Source: Nicotiana tabacum (Eukaryota; Streptophyta; Magnoliopsida; Solanales; Solanaceae). Taken from it: a stretch of 64,000 nt of DNA. The notes under the pieces were generated by a model. The model was given only the letters and a program-made list of their open reading frames with translations, searched no databases and had not been told where the DNA came from. Made by a program: the position numbers and the translations under genes. How positions within the stretch are numbered: the first letter of the stretch is position 1; each line of letters opens with the position of its first letter. Shown piece by piece: positions 1 to 12,446 of the stretch. The stretch lies in NCBI RefSeq assembly GCF_000715075.1, contig NC_134103.1:55706230-55770229 (forward strand), read 5' to 3'.

Positions 1-1366
1 TTATTCTTTTGTTGTTCATTATATTATTGTCGGAACGCAATCTCTAAAATTGTCACGATGTCGAATATTATCAAATCCTCCAGTCCCTAATTCATGTTCG
101 ATTTTATCTTGTTTACTAAACAATACTAATTTCAGTTACTATAGGGGGGTCTAACTTAGCCTTCTAGTAATCACGTTAGAGTCACCAACTCATTTCTCGA
201 AATGAGGATATGACCTTTAGCCTATACACTTTTATTATCTCAAGGCCCATCACCTCTTGTCTTTTCCTTCACTTTACTATAGACTTTGTCATCGTGTCAT
301 ATTTTGATTTACCGTTATCACCCATTTATCACATCTTACTCATAATGCCTTATTTACTCTCTTCTTATTATCCTGCTAATATTTCTATCTATCACCTTAT
401 TCTGAAAACTTTCACAAAACATTCTTTCGCTTTTAGCTCCCCTTGCTCTATCCACCGGCTCTTCGGGTCGCCGAATATTCTCTCTTGACTAGGGACGGGA
501 GCCATACTAAGGTAAATATTTATCCCTTCTAGGATTCCAGTTCCAATCTTCTAAATTCTTTCTGGACATTTTAGTATTTCATTTCTAAATGTACTATTCT
601 TGAGTGCACCATCGAGTTGTCTCACGAGGAGAACTATTACCACATTTGCAATATCCTTTGAAAATGTCACCTAATGCTAACAATCCATCCACCATTTTGA
701 GTTACTCTAACCCCAAGTGAATCCTGATATCCCATCCTTCTCTTAAACAATACCTGTTATCTCCCATAGGGCATAACTATGATGGGTGTGGCCAATTGTA
801 CATACCTTTGTTACTGTTGAAGGTAACTCGAAAAACTTATATTTCTCTGCCTGAATTGTAAATACTGATAATCTTCACTAACTGGGTACCTCGTACCCTT
901 CTCCACCTTGCTTCTTTTACTTGTTGAAACTTGTATCTACCTTCTGATTCTCTTGTTGCTTTTTAAACCATATGGGTGGATTGATATTCATGCCTTGGGG
1001 ATCCTTATCAAGAAGCTTACACGTCTTAGTACACACATAATCTACTGAAGACCTTACATTTACTCATCATAAGCATGATGCAAAATCGAGTTCCTCTAAC
1101 TCAATTCTTCCACGGCCACATTCAATCGCTTACCAACTGCTTTTGTGGATGCAGGTATCGTTGTATTATGAATAAAATAGAATTTAGGAGTTTTATTTCT
1201 TTTAACTGAGCTCTACCACATGATCTAGAGTAAGAAGAAAGAGTGACAATACTAAATGCCCTGTAGCCTCCTACTTATAAGTGTGATGCAAAACACACCC
1301 ATAAACAAGAGACTACTAGACATGGCTTGTAGACTCCCTAGGACAAAACTTCTCTGATACCAGTTT
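1..1366 (-). mobile_element. Untranslated leader/internal part of LTR element D
   Basis: No convincing coding frame is visible on either strand. On the minus strand the part next to the primer site (about 1250-1366) resembles the leaders of elements C at 26750-26837 and 34510-34627. Shared blocks include the stretch around 1315-1340 and the 'ccctgtagcctcc' block. This stretch is therefore read as the 5' internal region of a minus-oriented LTR retrotransposon whose body lies left of the window. The only frame of any length, 210-488 on the plus strand, has no recognisable domain. Confidence 0.6.
1352..1362 (-). promoter_or_regulatory. Primer-binding site of element D
   Basis: The plus strand reads ctctgatacca, so the minus strand reads TGGTATCAGAG, the complement of the 3' end of plant initiator-Met tRNA. 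It lies four bases from the LTR terminus at 1367, as expected for a minus-strand Ty3/gypsy element. Confidence 0.75.
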
Positions 1367-1581
1367 TGTCACGACCCAAACCGAAGGGCCGCGACGGGAA
1401 ACCGGTGCCTAACCCAACCAAGTACCAACGTAACATATCCTTCTTATCATACTAGCATGGGTAAATGAGACGAAAAGTCCATCATGAGATAACTAGAACT
1501 AAACATAAGATAATACTCGACATAGAACGACCCAACATGGTATACGAACTTATACATGTGACATACGAGCCTATAAAATAA
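1367..1581 (-). mobile_element. LTR D, PBS-proximal end only
   Basis: The LTR starts TGTCACGACCC next to a primer-binding site, so the primer-proximal 215 bases survive. It is interrupted at 1582, where a second LTR with the same kind of terminus begins. No far end or target duplication can be defined. Confidence 0.65.
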
Positions 1582-1985
1582 TGTCACGACCCAAAATCCT
1601 AACCTGTCATGATGGCGCCTATCGTGGTACTAGGCAAGCCGACATTTATGAAATAACTCCAACACTTAACAGAAAACGGATTTAACATAGTTTAAAAGAT
1701 AACAACTTCCCATAAATAGGATAGAAATCCAAAATATAATGCAGAGTACATGAGCATCTATACATCACAAGTCCGAAAAATACTGTCTATGAAAATCTGA
1801 AACCAAATACAATAAGTGAAAATATAGCGAAGGAGAAACAAGGTCTGCAAAATGCCGACAGCTACCTTGAAATCTCCAGAAAATCAACTGGGCGCAAAAA
1901 TCAACACCCATTATGTCCGGGAACACCTGGATCTGCACACGAAGTGCAGGGAGTAGTATGAGTACAACCAACAAATTTAATGGTA
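1582..1985 (-). mobile_element. LTR E, truncated
   Basis: A second TGTCACGACCC terminus starts inside LTR D. The sequence holds the block common to the LTRs of this window, read on the minus strand: GTACTCATACTACT followed by a CTGCAC...GTGCAG hairpin (about 1932-1948). The far end is lost near 1975-2000, where LINE-like sequence takes over; that boundary is approximate. Confidence 0.6.
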
Positions 1986-2594
1986 GAACCTAACAAAATC
2001 ACAGCCTCCAAAATTTACAGAAAGCTCTCCGTACGGGCGATTCTGGTGAACAGTACCAAAGTCGAGCAAAATGGCCACCATTCCTCTATCCGGTGGGGAA
2101 AAGCCATCGGACTAGTCACAAAAGATGCGTAAATCCCAAACCTATAAACCCTACTGGGCGCTTCCATTTATCATTCCCCAGCTACTGCAGATTTCAAATT
2201 AGGTGGCAAAACCACTATAGCAAAAAATCACCTGGGTTCTTCAGAAACTACCCAGATCAATTCTAGACCAAATTGCGAGATTCCAAGCCAAGTAGATTGT
2301 TCTCCAAGTCAAATACTAGATCACCACCAAAATTCAGACCATTATATCATCCCGTTCATCATCCACGAACTTCTGCAACTCTCATGCGAGCACCAGTTGA
2401 TCGAAAATTAAGTCCCGGTAGTCCAAATCATCCAAAACCAATGCGAAAAGGTTTCTGCAGATGTGGAGAACATCTCTGAGCTTCCAAAACATCACCTCAT
2501 CGAACCAACTCCCACAACATTGAAAAACTATTATTCTACAGTGTCGAACATACCAGGCGTTCGATGAAATGTCCAAGCCAATTCCACAGCCCAA

Positions 2595-5500
2595 TTGAAT
2601 GAACATGCTATTCCTCAATCTTCGCAAGCTCATAAAGAACATAGTCGTCAACCACTGTCCCAAGAATTTAATCAAAAAATTCGAAATCAGCCACCTTCTT
2701 CTTCACCAGAATTGCAAGGGATTGTCAATGGAGGACCAACAGCTCAAAATGAACAAATTGTTCAGCAAACAGTACCCCAAGCTCCTAGCAATGACACTGG
2801 CACTACAGGTATAGGAATTGCATCAGTAACAACCTGTGATCACCCTCCTCATTCTATACCAGTTGCTCAAACGGTTGACAATGGTGATAAGCCCACCTCT
2901 AACGCTCAAAGTCAATCCCAGGAACATCCAAAACCCTCTACTCATGCTCTCAAATAGCTACTTCCTGTTAACACTGCAGAAAATCCTACACATGATCAAC
3001 CAGTAGTGTATAAGCCCCATGCTATGACTAGTAATCCTCAACCAAGCACCACAGACTGGCAACCCAATTCACAGACCAATCCACCCCTTCCCTCTCAACA
3101 ACTCGACAGTAACCATCACAAAGCCAAACACCTGGTTACTCACCCCCCCCCCCCCAACCACCACCACCAACAATCACCCATTCTTATGTTACTAGATTGA
3201 GAGATAGACATGAGGCAGAGATAGCTCCTATTGAATTCTCCCCTCCCATCATTACTACCAAGCAAGGCAAACCAGTTATCATATTTAGAAGAGAAGATTA
3301 CATGGTGAAATTCGTTGATAGATGCAAGTTTACAGTGGTTGGTAAATTTGCTTACACAATGCCAAAAATGGAAGTGATTAGAAAAAGCTTTATAGTGCAA
3401 ACTGAACTTAGAGGTGGTGTCAAAATTACTCATTTCAATGCAAAAAATATATACATTGACTTGGATAATGAGTATGATCACTCAACAGTATGGACCAAGC
3501 AGTACATGTACATTCAAGGACAAATGATTAAACTAGAAGCATAGAATCGAGTTTTCAATCCTAATGAGGATTCCCCTATTGTTCCAACATGGATTGTAAT
3601 TCTTGGGCTACCCTAGAACCTATACTACATGGAAATACTCACCACACTATTATCCCCTGTTGGTAAGGCTCTCTTCCTTGATCTAGCATCATTCCAAAAA
3701 ACTAGAGCTAGTGTTGCCAAAGTTGAAATGCAATTTGATCTTACCAAAGAAAGACCTAGTCATGTTTGGTTGGGTTATGATGAAAACCAAGATGTTAATG
3801 GAGATGGCCAATGGCTTGAAGTCTAGTGTGACCATGTTCCTGCATACTACCCTTACTGCAGACATCAAGGACACTCAATGCCTACATGCCAACTTAGACT
3901 CAGAAATGAGGAAATCAAAGAAGAAAGGAAGAAGAAGTTGATGGGACAAGTAACATTCAGGGCAATAACCAAAAGAAGATTGAAGATGTTCCAGGAACAA
4001 GAAAAAGTCAACAGAAGATACAACAGGATATACCAAAGAATAATGCTCAAGACCAAAATAAAAGCCTATTGACAGCAGAACACCAAAAAAGGAGCAAAGA
4101 ACCAAAATGCAGTAGCTGAAACATCCAAAAATGAATGGCAAATCCAAAATAAAAAGAACGTCAAAGGAAACACCCAAAATAAAAGACAACAGGTTTACCT
4201 TCCAAAACAACAAGCAGCTCATCAACCTAATAATTCAACCACAAAGCAGATCAATGTGCTCAAACATCCAGATATGATCTCTGATCCCTCAACTTTGGCT
4301 CCAGCTGCCCTGGAGCATGATACAGATTTTGTGGCTTAGAGTCAAGTTCCAAATCCCCATAACCCCCACATATAGAATATTATAGATGTTCATAATCTTG
4401 CCACCCAATCCCAAATTCCCCCTGTTAATTGTGTTATTAATGAAGTTATTGGAGGTATGGAGGTATGTCAGGAGAAACCAATTCACAAACAAGATGGGGG
4501 TACCTTTTGGGGCTTGGATTCCTCATGTTTTGCATGAGTGTGCTAATGCACAGTTGACTTACCATAGGTTGGATTGTCCAACCCCTGCTACCACAACCCT
4601 CAGCTCTGGGAATCATCAACTACACCAATATGCTGATGAAGCTGAACATTGTGAAATGATCAGTTCTGAAGAGGAACAATTAGTCTAGGAGGATGATCAA
4701 ATAAGAAGACTTCTGAAAGGAAAAGCACATGAAACTGCAGATTTCAGTATCCAAACTCCCAAATCGAAAAATAAGCCTAGCCAAAAGAAGAGGAATTCTA
4801 TGAGGAGACAAAATGCAGGAATTAGCATCAATGAGCCCAAAGATAACATGCATCCAAATACCTCCAACACCTATCTCCAAAGCCCCACCACTCACCTAAA
4901 ATGGAACACATGCCAAGGAGCTACTGTTAAATCACAAATACCTCCAATACCTATTTCTAGAGACCTTGTTATGTTCCAACCTCTAAATGTGCCAATGAAT
5001 CATGCTTGCTAGGAGATACCCTCTCAAAGCTGCTTGGACTCTCCAAAATCAACAACAACAACAACAACAACAAGATGTGATATGCAAGCTTGGAGTGATT
5101 CCTGCCAAGAATCAGACCTCAGGTGGATTCAATGGAAAGGTTAACAGTTGATGAGCAGCTCCATAACAAACATACATACACCTCACAGCATACCTTATCT
5201 TTAGACCGTTAAACCAATGACACATGGAAGAATATACATAACACTTACATTACTCTGTTAGAGTACATACCTGGGCAGCAGGACAATCATGCTACTGCAG
5301 AAGCATCTAAAGATATAATGATTTATCACCTACAAACAGAGAGTGATATGGTTACGAAATTGGGGGAAGAATAGATGGGTATCACAGTTGTGGATAAAGC
5401 CTCAATATCAATGCCAATTGCATGTGCCTCAGCTAATGGATTTCCAATTTAGATCCAACTAAATGTGCCATTGATACCTCCAAATCAGGTGTTACATGAC

Positions 5501-5743
5501 ATCATTACACACAAGGAACTACCAATTGAGATTCAACAAACTCTACTTGATAAAGAACATTTAGAAGATGAAGCTAATGAGGAATCAACTGCTAGGAACT
5601 TCAAAGATGTTGTAAGAGAAGGGGACCTATCTCCTAGACTGACAACTAGAAATAGAAAAAAAGGCAAAAAGAAAATAGAAGTCAAAGAAACACTACCACC
5701 AACAAGAACGCTGCCCAAGAGGGCAGCCTCCACAAATAGATGA
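2595..5743 (+). pseudogene. LINE ORF1 (DUF4283 RNA-binding protein), broken
   Basis: In functional LINEs this protein coats the element RNA and acts as chaperone. The N-terminal part (2595-3190) is rich in Pro, Gln and Ser and ends in a C homopolymer near 3146. A DUF4283 domain follows at about 3197-3610 (motifs RREDYMVKF, VGKF, IVILGLP). A zinc knuckle lies at about 3850-3890. It should be C-x2-C-x4-H-x4-C, but the first Cys is Tyr (YPYC...GHSMPTC), a TGC-to-TAC change. A Lys/Arg-rich tail (5590-5735, NRKKGKKK) ends in KRAASTNR and TGA at 5741-5743, typical of solanaceous LINE ORF1 ends. In-frame stops and frame changes at about 3541, 3602 and 3824, among others, make it a pseudogene. The start codon is not certain. 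Confidence 0.75.
5049..5072 (+). repeat. (CAA)n microsatellite in LINE ORF1
   Basis: Eight CAA/AAC triplets in a row. They could encode a Thr, Asn or Gln tract, depending on frame, inside the ORF1 linker. Too short to be informative beyond this. Confidence 0.8.
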
Positions 5744-7047
5744 TGATTAAGATACTCATATGGAACATAAGGTCTGTCAATACTCAACATGCCTTTCAAA
5801 GAGTTATCAACATATAAAAGCAACATGGTTTCCGCATTGTAGAACTGTTAGAACCTTTCCAGAAACAAGGGTTCATACACAAATACTGGAGAAGGCTGGG
5901 TATGGAAACTCCACTATCAAATATCAATGGGAAGATATGGTTATTCATAGATACTTTTGTGGAGTGGGAGCTCCTAATAAACACTGAGCAGTGACTAACA
6001 ATCAAAGTTTTACATCATGGAATAGGCAAGCACATCATCATGACAGTTGTATATGCAAAATGCTCCTCACTTGAAAGATTAGAATTATGGGATAATCTGT
6101 ATTACCTTGCTTCTGATATGGAACTCCCTTGGGTGGTTGGAGGAGATTTCAATGTGATTCTTAATAAAGAAGAGAAGATTAGAGGACTTCCAGTATATCC
6201 CCTATAGTATGAAGATTTTGCTTTTTGTGTCAACTCATGTGAATTGTTTGATACTAGATACACAGGTAGTCCCTTCACATGGTGGAATGGTAGATCCAAT
6301 GAAGAATGCATATTCAAGAGGTTAGAAAGAATATTTGTCAACCAACAATTCAACTCTTTGTTTCCAAGTGTTGATGTGGAACACCTCATAAGGACTGGGT
6401 CTAACCATGCACCTATGTTAATGACCTGCGGGGAAGATGCTGTTCACTTTGTTAAACCTTTTAGGTTTTTCAATTTCTAGACTACACATGAATCTTTCAA
6501 TAAAGTAGTGAAGCAAAACTGGATTGCAGACTTTGTTGGTGACCATTTCCTCATGTTCAAACAAAAAATGAAAAGATTAAAAGCTGTCCTATCACATTGG
6601 AGTAAAATTACCTTAAGGGTTATATTCAAGCAGATGGCAATCAGAGAAGATATTGTCAGGATAAAAAAGATGCTCTTTGAGGAAGAACCAACAAATGAGA
6701 ACAGAATAATTTTACAGCAGGCACAAGCAGCACTAAAGAAGTACCTGAGCATTGAGAGCAGTACTGGAAACAAAAGGCAGGTATGAAATGGTTTGCTGAA
6801 GGAGATAGAAACACCACATTCTTCCACAATCATGTCAATGGGAAGAGAAAGAAATTGCAACTACATTCTGCAACTACATTCTTTCAGACACAATTCACAG
6901 AGGAAGGACAATTCACCAGTTCTGAATTACTAAATAATGTCCCTACCGTGATCTCTAATGATCAAAATAGGGAACTTTGTAGATTCCCAACAATAGAAGA
7001 GGTCAAGAATGCAGTAATTTCATTGAGTGGGGATAGTGCAAGTGACC
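5740..7047 (+). pseudogene. LINE ORF2: endonuclease and start of RT region, broken
   Basis: ORF2 starts MMIKILIWNIRS at 5740; the WNIR is motif I of the apurinic-like endonuclease that nicks target DNA. Further motifs are VYAKCS (about 6050), GDFNVI (6145-6162), the TGSPFTWWNG stretch (6259-6288) and GSNHAPM (about 6400). The last is normally SDH, so one of the conserved Asp residues is Asn. After about 6480 comes the spacer before RT (WFAEGDRNT at 6788-6814). Stops lie at about 5818, 5986, 6207 and 6478. A frameshift lies near 6757, between KYLSIES and the WFAEGDRNT frame. The sequence breaks off at 7047 before the RT catalytic motifs. Confidence 0.82.
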
Positions 7048-7760
7048 GGTATAAATTATGAACTTAAGGTATAAATAACGAACTACCTTAAATTATGAAC
7101 TTATGGTTCTTAATAGAATTTAAATTAATGCATTTAAATTATTTAATGTATAAATTAATTTAAGGTATAAATTATGAACTTAAGGTATAAATAATGAACT
7201 ACCTTAAATTATGAACTTATGGTTCTTAATAGAATTTAAATTAATGCATTTAAATTATTTAATGTATAAATTAATTTAAGGTATAAATTATGAACTTAAG
7301 GTATAAATAACGAACTACCTTAAATTATGAACTTATGGTTCTTAATAGAATTCAAATTAATACAATTAAATTATTTGATGTGTTAATTAATTTAAGGTAT
7401 AAATTATGAACTTAAGGTATAAATAACGAACTACCTTAAATTATGAACTTATGGTTCTTAATAGAACTCAAATTAATGCATTTAAATTATTTAATGTATA
7501 AATTAATTTAAGGTATAAATTATGAACTTAAGGTATAAATAACGAACTACCTTAAATTATGAACTTATGGTTCTTAATAGAATTCAAATTAATGCATTTA
7601 AATTATTTAATGTATAAATTAATTTAATATATAAATTATGAACTTAAGGTATAAATAACGAACTACCTTAAATTATGAACTTATGGTTCTTAATAGAATT
7701 CAAATTAATGCATTTAAATTATTTAATGTATAAATTAATTTAAGGTATAAATTATGAATT
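7048..7760. repeat. 116-bp tandem repeat, six full copies plus a partial
   Basis: Units begin with ggtataaattatgaac at 7048, 7164, 7280, 7396, 7512 and 7628, an exact 116-bp spacing, followed by a partial unit from 7744. The repeat is very AT-rich. Each unit holds aaattatgaactta twice, once early and once about 50 bases later, so it probably grew from a shorter duplication. Copies differ by only a few substitutions, which suggests recent amplification or conversion. It lies between the broken LINE and the CACTA exon. No coding potential. Confidence 0.95.
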
Positions 7761-7904
7761 TATTATAGAATCATAAGCTAATTGAATTCATAAGCTTATT
7801 ATAGAATTACACATGAAACTGTTGAACAACCTCCTAACGAAGAGGCAAAATATTTTTATGAGCAGTTAGAGGCCGTTAGTCGTCCACTAAGGGAAGGGAG
7901 TATG
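7761..7904 (+). pseudogene. CACTA TNP2-like transposase, 5' exon fragment
   Basis: From 7812 the plus-strand frame reads PPNEEAKYFYEQLEAVSRPL, a typical N-terminal segment of plant CACTA (En/Spm) TNP2-like transposases. It runs in frame to 7904, where element A begins. The same protein continues in frame at 45396 after the GTATG duplication. Upstream 7761-7811 is AT-rich, with a possible splice acceptor near 7805, and then the 116-bp repeat. The rest of the transposase N terminus and the left CACTA terminus are absent from the window. Confidence 0.8.
7900..7904. repeat. Target-site duplication of element A, left copy (GTATG)
   Basis: GTATG directly before the TGTAACGACC terminus at 7905 is matched exactly at 45396-45400, directly after the other LTR. 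Confidence 0.9.
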
Positions 7905-10498
7905 TGTAACGACCTGACCGGTCGTTTTGAGTATTACCGCCTCGTTTCCCCATTTAATGCTTATTATATGTTCAAGTATAATTATGAGACTTATCGGGGA
8001 GGTTTCAGAATGAGTTGGAACACTTAGTTCCATTAATTAAACCTTAAGTTAAAATATTTGACCGGATGGCGAATTATGTGAAAACAACCCCGGCATAGAG
8101 TTTTGATGATTCCAATAGCTCAGTATGGTAATTTTGGACTTAGGAGCATGTCCGAAAAATTATTTGGAAGCCCGTAGCTAAATTAGGCTTGAAATGGCTA
8201 AAATAGAAATTTATGTTTGGAAGTTTAACCGAGGAGTTGACTTTTTGATATCGAGGTCATGAAAATCGAAGCTGGAGAAAATCAAGGTCATAAAAATCGA
8301 GGCGGGAGAAAATCGAGGTCATGAAAATGGATACTGGATAAAAATCGAGGTCATGCCTGGGCAGACACTTAAAGTTATAAAATAGGGGGATTTCGTCCCA
8401 TTTTTCCATTTTTGACAAATTGGAGCTTGGGGAGAGGCGATTTTTGAAAGATTCTCAAAAAAAATATCGGGGTAAGTGATTTTAACTCGGATTTGGTCAA
8501 TATACACGAAGATATCATTATTTTCATCATTTAATTAGTGTTTTGAGATGGAAATTTGGTGAAAATGAGAAAGAGTTCTTGGACTAGAATTTTGAGGTTT
8601 TGAATGGGATTTTGTTATCGGATTTGAGTAAAATTGGTATGGTTAGACTCGTGAGTGAATGTGCTTTTGGGTTTTGTTATTTTTGTCGGGTTCCGAGATG
8701 TGGGCCCCCATGGCGATTTTTGAGTTAAATTTCGGATTTTGTTGAAAAATTAGTATTTTCTTATTGAATTAATTCTAATAAATTTTATTGATTGAATCGA
8801 ATTATTTGTGGCTAGATTCGAGGCGTTTGGAGGCCAATTCATGAGGAAAAGATATTGCAGAATAAAGAATTACACGGCTTGAGGTTATTAACTCTTCTAA
8901 TCTTGGAGCTGAGGGTATGAATCCTCAATATACATATTATGTGAATTGTTTGGAGGTAACGCACATGCTAAGTGACGGGCGTGTGGGCGTGCACTATAGA
9001 AATTGTGACATAATTGGTTCCGTGAAATTTTGTAGTCAAATAATCTTGGCATTTTCTATGTAGTTTTATGTGTTAAAGTAATTGAGCGGAGAATCATATT
9101 AAAAAGCATGCTGAGGCCATGTGCCAGTATTATTGAGACCCACAGAGGTCATATTACTGTGCATTATTTGTTTATAATGTAGTTTCATACTTAGTTATGT
9201 TCATTCATTTTATATCATCTCTCAGTCTCTGTTGGTACTTATTGATTCATCATATCATCATTTTGGGCTAGTTTCATGACATTGTGAGCCAGAGAGACTG
9301 GAGAGATTGATGACTGAGTGACGCCGAGGGCCTGATTGTGAGGATACTTATGGGATCGGACTGCACGCCGCATCAGGCCATATTGGCTTTATATACTTTA
9401 TTATTATGGGATAGGGCTGCACGCTGCAACAGGTCAGATTGACTTATTATAGCACGTAAGTTGTCCGTGCAGATTATAGTGCTTGGGCTGAAAGAGCACC
9501 TCCAGAGTCTGTACACACCCCCAGTGAGCGTAGGTACCTACTGAGTGCGAGTGCCGAGCGATTGGGAGGATTCAGTGACTGTGAGGACTAAGTGACTGTG
9601 AGGACTGAGTGATGGGGAGGACTGAGTGAATTGATACTCTGAGAAGTATGCATATGGTTTTATCACTGAGATACATTGCATTGACATGCACCCATGACAT
9701 ACAGACATAGAGATGTATTTTTCTCACGTTGTGCGGCATCACGTCATTCATGACTTCTCACACATATTGGCCTACGAGCATAGTGATGCATTTTTCCACT
9801 AGCTATCTGGAAGGAAAATAAAACATCTTATCATTGTTGAAAGGATTTTTGGGAAACATTACTGTTTTCAAACTAATTCGTATTTTTGGCAACTTTGGTA
9901 AATGACTTGGGACTTTCACTGATACACTTGAAAGGTAGAACTATTTTTGAAAATCATGATTTAGCTGAGCATTTATTCCTTGGGTTTCTTCTTTCATTAC
10001 TTGCTTTATGTGGTTATGAATTGCTATTGGTTATTGGAGTTGGACTCTGACCTTGGTACAAGCTCGTCACTACTTTCAACCTAAGGTTAGGTTTGTTACT
10101 TATTGAGTACATGTGGTCGATTGTACTCATACTACACTTATGCACCTTGCGTGCAGATATTGGTTGCTAATGTTGTTGCGTTCGTCGGGAGCTGGATCTG
10201 AAGGTGTACCAGCGTTCCGGTTGTAGCTGCCTCTTGTTCATGGTAGCCTTAGATTCATAAAACTCTGTTTATGTACTTTTCAAATAGATGATGTATTTAT
10301 TTCATACCAGCTTTGTAAACTCTATTCTTAGAAGCTCATGATTTGTACTACCAGTTCTTGGGGAAATGTATTGGTTTCGTATATTTTCTTTTAATTAATT
10401 GCCTTATTAAATTCATTGGAATTGAATAGTTGATAATTGGCTTATCTAGAGGGTTGGGTTAGGTGCCATCACGACTAGTCGGATTTTGGGTCGTGACA
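7905..10498 (+). mobile_element. Element A left (5') LTR
   Basis: It starts TGTAACGACC and ends GGTCGTGACA, followed by the primer site; 2594 bp. It contains a degenerate 'atcgaggtcatgaaa' repeat (about 8250-8360) and a 17-bp minisatellite (9566-9633). It also has the GTACTCATACTACACTT block with a TGCAC...GTGCA hairpin at about 10120-10156. No protein coding potential. Confidence 0.92.
9566..9633 (+). repeat. 17-bp minisatellite in LTR A, four units
   Basis: Four units of the gaggactgagtgactgt type. The matching place in the right LTR (44445-44529) has five units, so the array changed length after insertion. Confidence 0.85.
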
Positions 10499-10501
10499 AG
10501 G

Positions 10502-10512
10502 TGGTATCAGAG
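10502..10512 (+). promoter_or_regulatory. Primer-binding site of element A
   Basis: TGGTATCAGAG, complementary to the 3' end of initiator-Met tRNA, lies three bases after the LTR end. Confidence 0.9.
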
Positions 10513-12446
10513 TTCTAGGTTCATAGGTTCTACGAGTCATGAGAAAGAGTATAGTAGAGTCTTGCGGATCGGTATGATGACGTCCGTACTTATCTTCGAG
10601 AGGCTACAGGGCATTTAGGATAATTTTCCTTCTTTCTTTCCTTATCGTGTGGAATTGATTCATCTTGAAATATAACTCATTGAATTCCTTCCACGCATTT
10701 GTGTGCACTTGTGAGCACTTGGTATCAGCTGTGTATCGCTGATTTGTGATTTCAGGGATTATGTGCGAGATATATATTCTGTGTTTTGGTGATGGGCCAT
10801 TCTGGAGGACTTGAGGCCATGGTTGAACCGCAGCTTAAGCTCGGTAGCTTCAGTTGTAACCTGTACATTTGGACTCATATGTCCGGTAATATCCCTACGA
10901 GTGGAATTTGTAGCTCGATGAGCGGTGAAATAGCTTTGTGATGAGTATGATGTAACTGCGGGATGTGTTAAAATGATGTGAATGTGGCAAGAAGTGTTTC
11001 CTTGAAATGTAAAGGAAGGCCATTGGGTGCTTGATTTTTGTTTTGATGTGACGTACCGTCTCGAGTGTGAATGTTTTGAAACATCTTTCACGATATTAAA
11101 TTTTGGGGCAAATTAAATTCTCGTGTCTTGTTAATGAGTTTAGACTCAGAAAGATTAAGTGATTTCATAGTAATTGTTGCTGCGAAAGGGTATAACAAGA
11201 TGCCAATTTGAGACTAAGCGGGTGGGTTATCTCCTGCGGAGTAATCTACGTAGGGGTGTTCCTTATGATGTGAATAGAGAGTTTCTTTTCTGCCAGCGGG
11301 GCGTATGTGTTGAGACTTGAATTTGAATCTGGTTGAGAAAGTTGACTTGAGTGTTAAGAGAATGAATGTGAGGTTATTGGATGATTGAGGTATTTTATGG
11401 TTGGTGTTGCATGGGCCTGAGAAGAATTTTCGTTGAACTGACTGTGGTATTAAGGCAATAATAGAGTATGGGTACAACGAATTATCGAGTGTTTTAATTG
11501 ATGGCTTTGAGCCAAGTGGCGGAGCCTGCTATTGACAATTCAATTCATTGTTATGTGTCAAATTTTTTTGTTTTGGTCTGAAGTATACTTGGGAATCAGT
11601 GATGACTTGCAGAGGTGGAGTTCGAGAATGACTCGAGTAAGGAAATTGCTGGATACGGGTTATATTGCACTTTATGAGTATATGAAAATCGTGGGATGAG
11701 TGAGTTATTATTTGTGAATGATGTAGTGCGCACGGAGTATGAATTTGATAGGTGGTATTAAAGTAGAGTTACTTATTTGAGTGTTGTTGTGCTAATGGGG
11801 CACGTGTCTTTTGGCCCATTTGGGTGGTGTAATGTAGATTTGAACAAAGGGGGTGAATCTCGAGAAAGTTCTAATGGATTTGAGATTAATATGTAACAAT
11901 TGAGAATTTTAGGCGGATTTGTTTATGGCTAAAATCTGAGATTTAAGCTGGATGGTGTCGAGACTTGTTGCATTTTTGTATATCATTATGGATTTTATAT
12001 TTCGGTATCAGGAAGGTGAATGAAATGACCTTAGACTCAAATAAGGTATTTTCAGAGTGGGTGTTCCGGTTGTGGTATTTATAGGGGTAATTATGATGTG
12101 GTGAGACTCTACAGATGTTTTGGTGGCAATATTCTTGGGTTTTGGTGACCTACGTAGTTTGGTCGAGTTAGAGGAATTTAGTTCTAATAGCTTGGTTATG
12201 TGCAGATGGATTTCAAAGTGTTCTTGATGGTTTCTTCCATGGTTTGAACCGGATAATTTTTACTGGTGTGGGAAACGTGTTGTGTATTGTGATTTCCTCC
12301 TGGAAGGAAGCAAGAAGAAGGTTTCTAACTAACCGGGTATGTAATTTGCTGGTGACTCAGAGTTGATAATGGGATTCTTGTGCTTGTCACATGATGGCAC
12401 AATAGATGTGGTGTGTTGTGCGGGATTAGCATTTACATGTACTATG

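Larger units (their letters stand above)
1986..7047 (+). mobile_element. LINE (L1-type, DUF4283 ORF1), 3' truncated
   Basis: A non-LTR retrotransposon on the plus strand with two ORFs: ORF1 carries a DUF4283 domain and a damaged CCHC knuckle, ORF2 an AP-type endonuclease. The copy ends abruptly at about 7047, at the start of the region just upstream of the reverse transcriptase. The RT domain, 3' UTR and tail are missing. LINEs are normally cut at the 5' end by incomplete reverse transcription, so this 3' loss must come from a later deletion or rearrangement with the adjoining repeat and CACTA DNA. From 1986 to 2594 the translation contains several stops; it is probably the decayed 5' UTR or ORF1 start. 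Confidence 0.8.

Noticed and set aside
210..488. 92-codon plus-strand frame at the left edge
   Set aside because: Low-complexity hydrophobic translation without motif, within a retrotransposon leader on the other strand.
7048..7760. 116-bp repeats considered as a CRISPR or centromeric satellite
   Set aside because: Contiguous units without spacers exclude CRISPR; six copies are too few to call a centromeric satellite.
10759..11477. Minus-strand open frames of 110 and 87 codons in element A
   Set aside because: No domain or motif, opposite to the element, and the region shows no coding character; chance openings.
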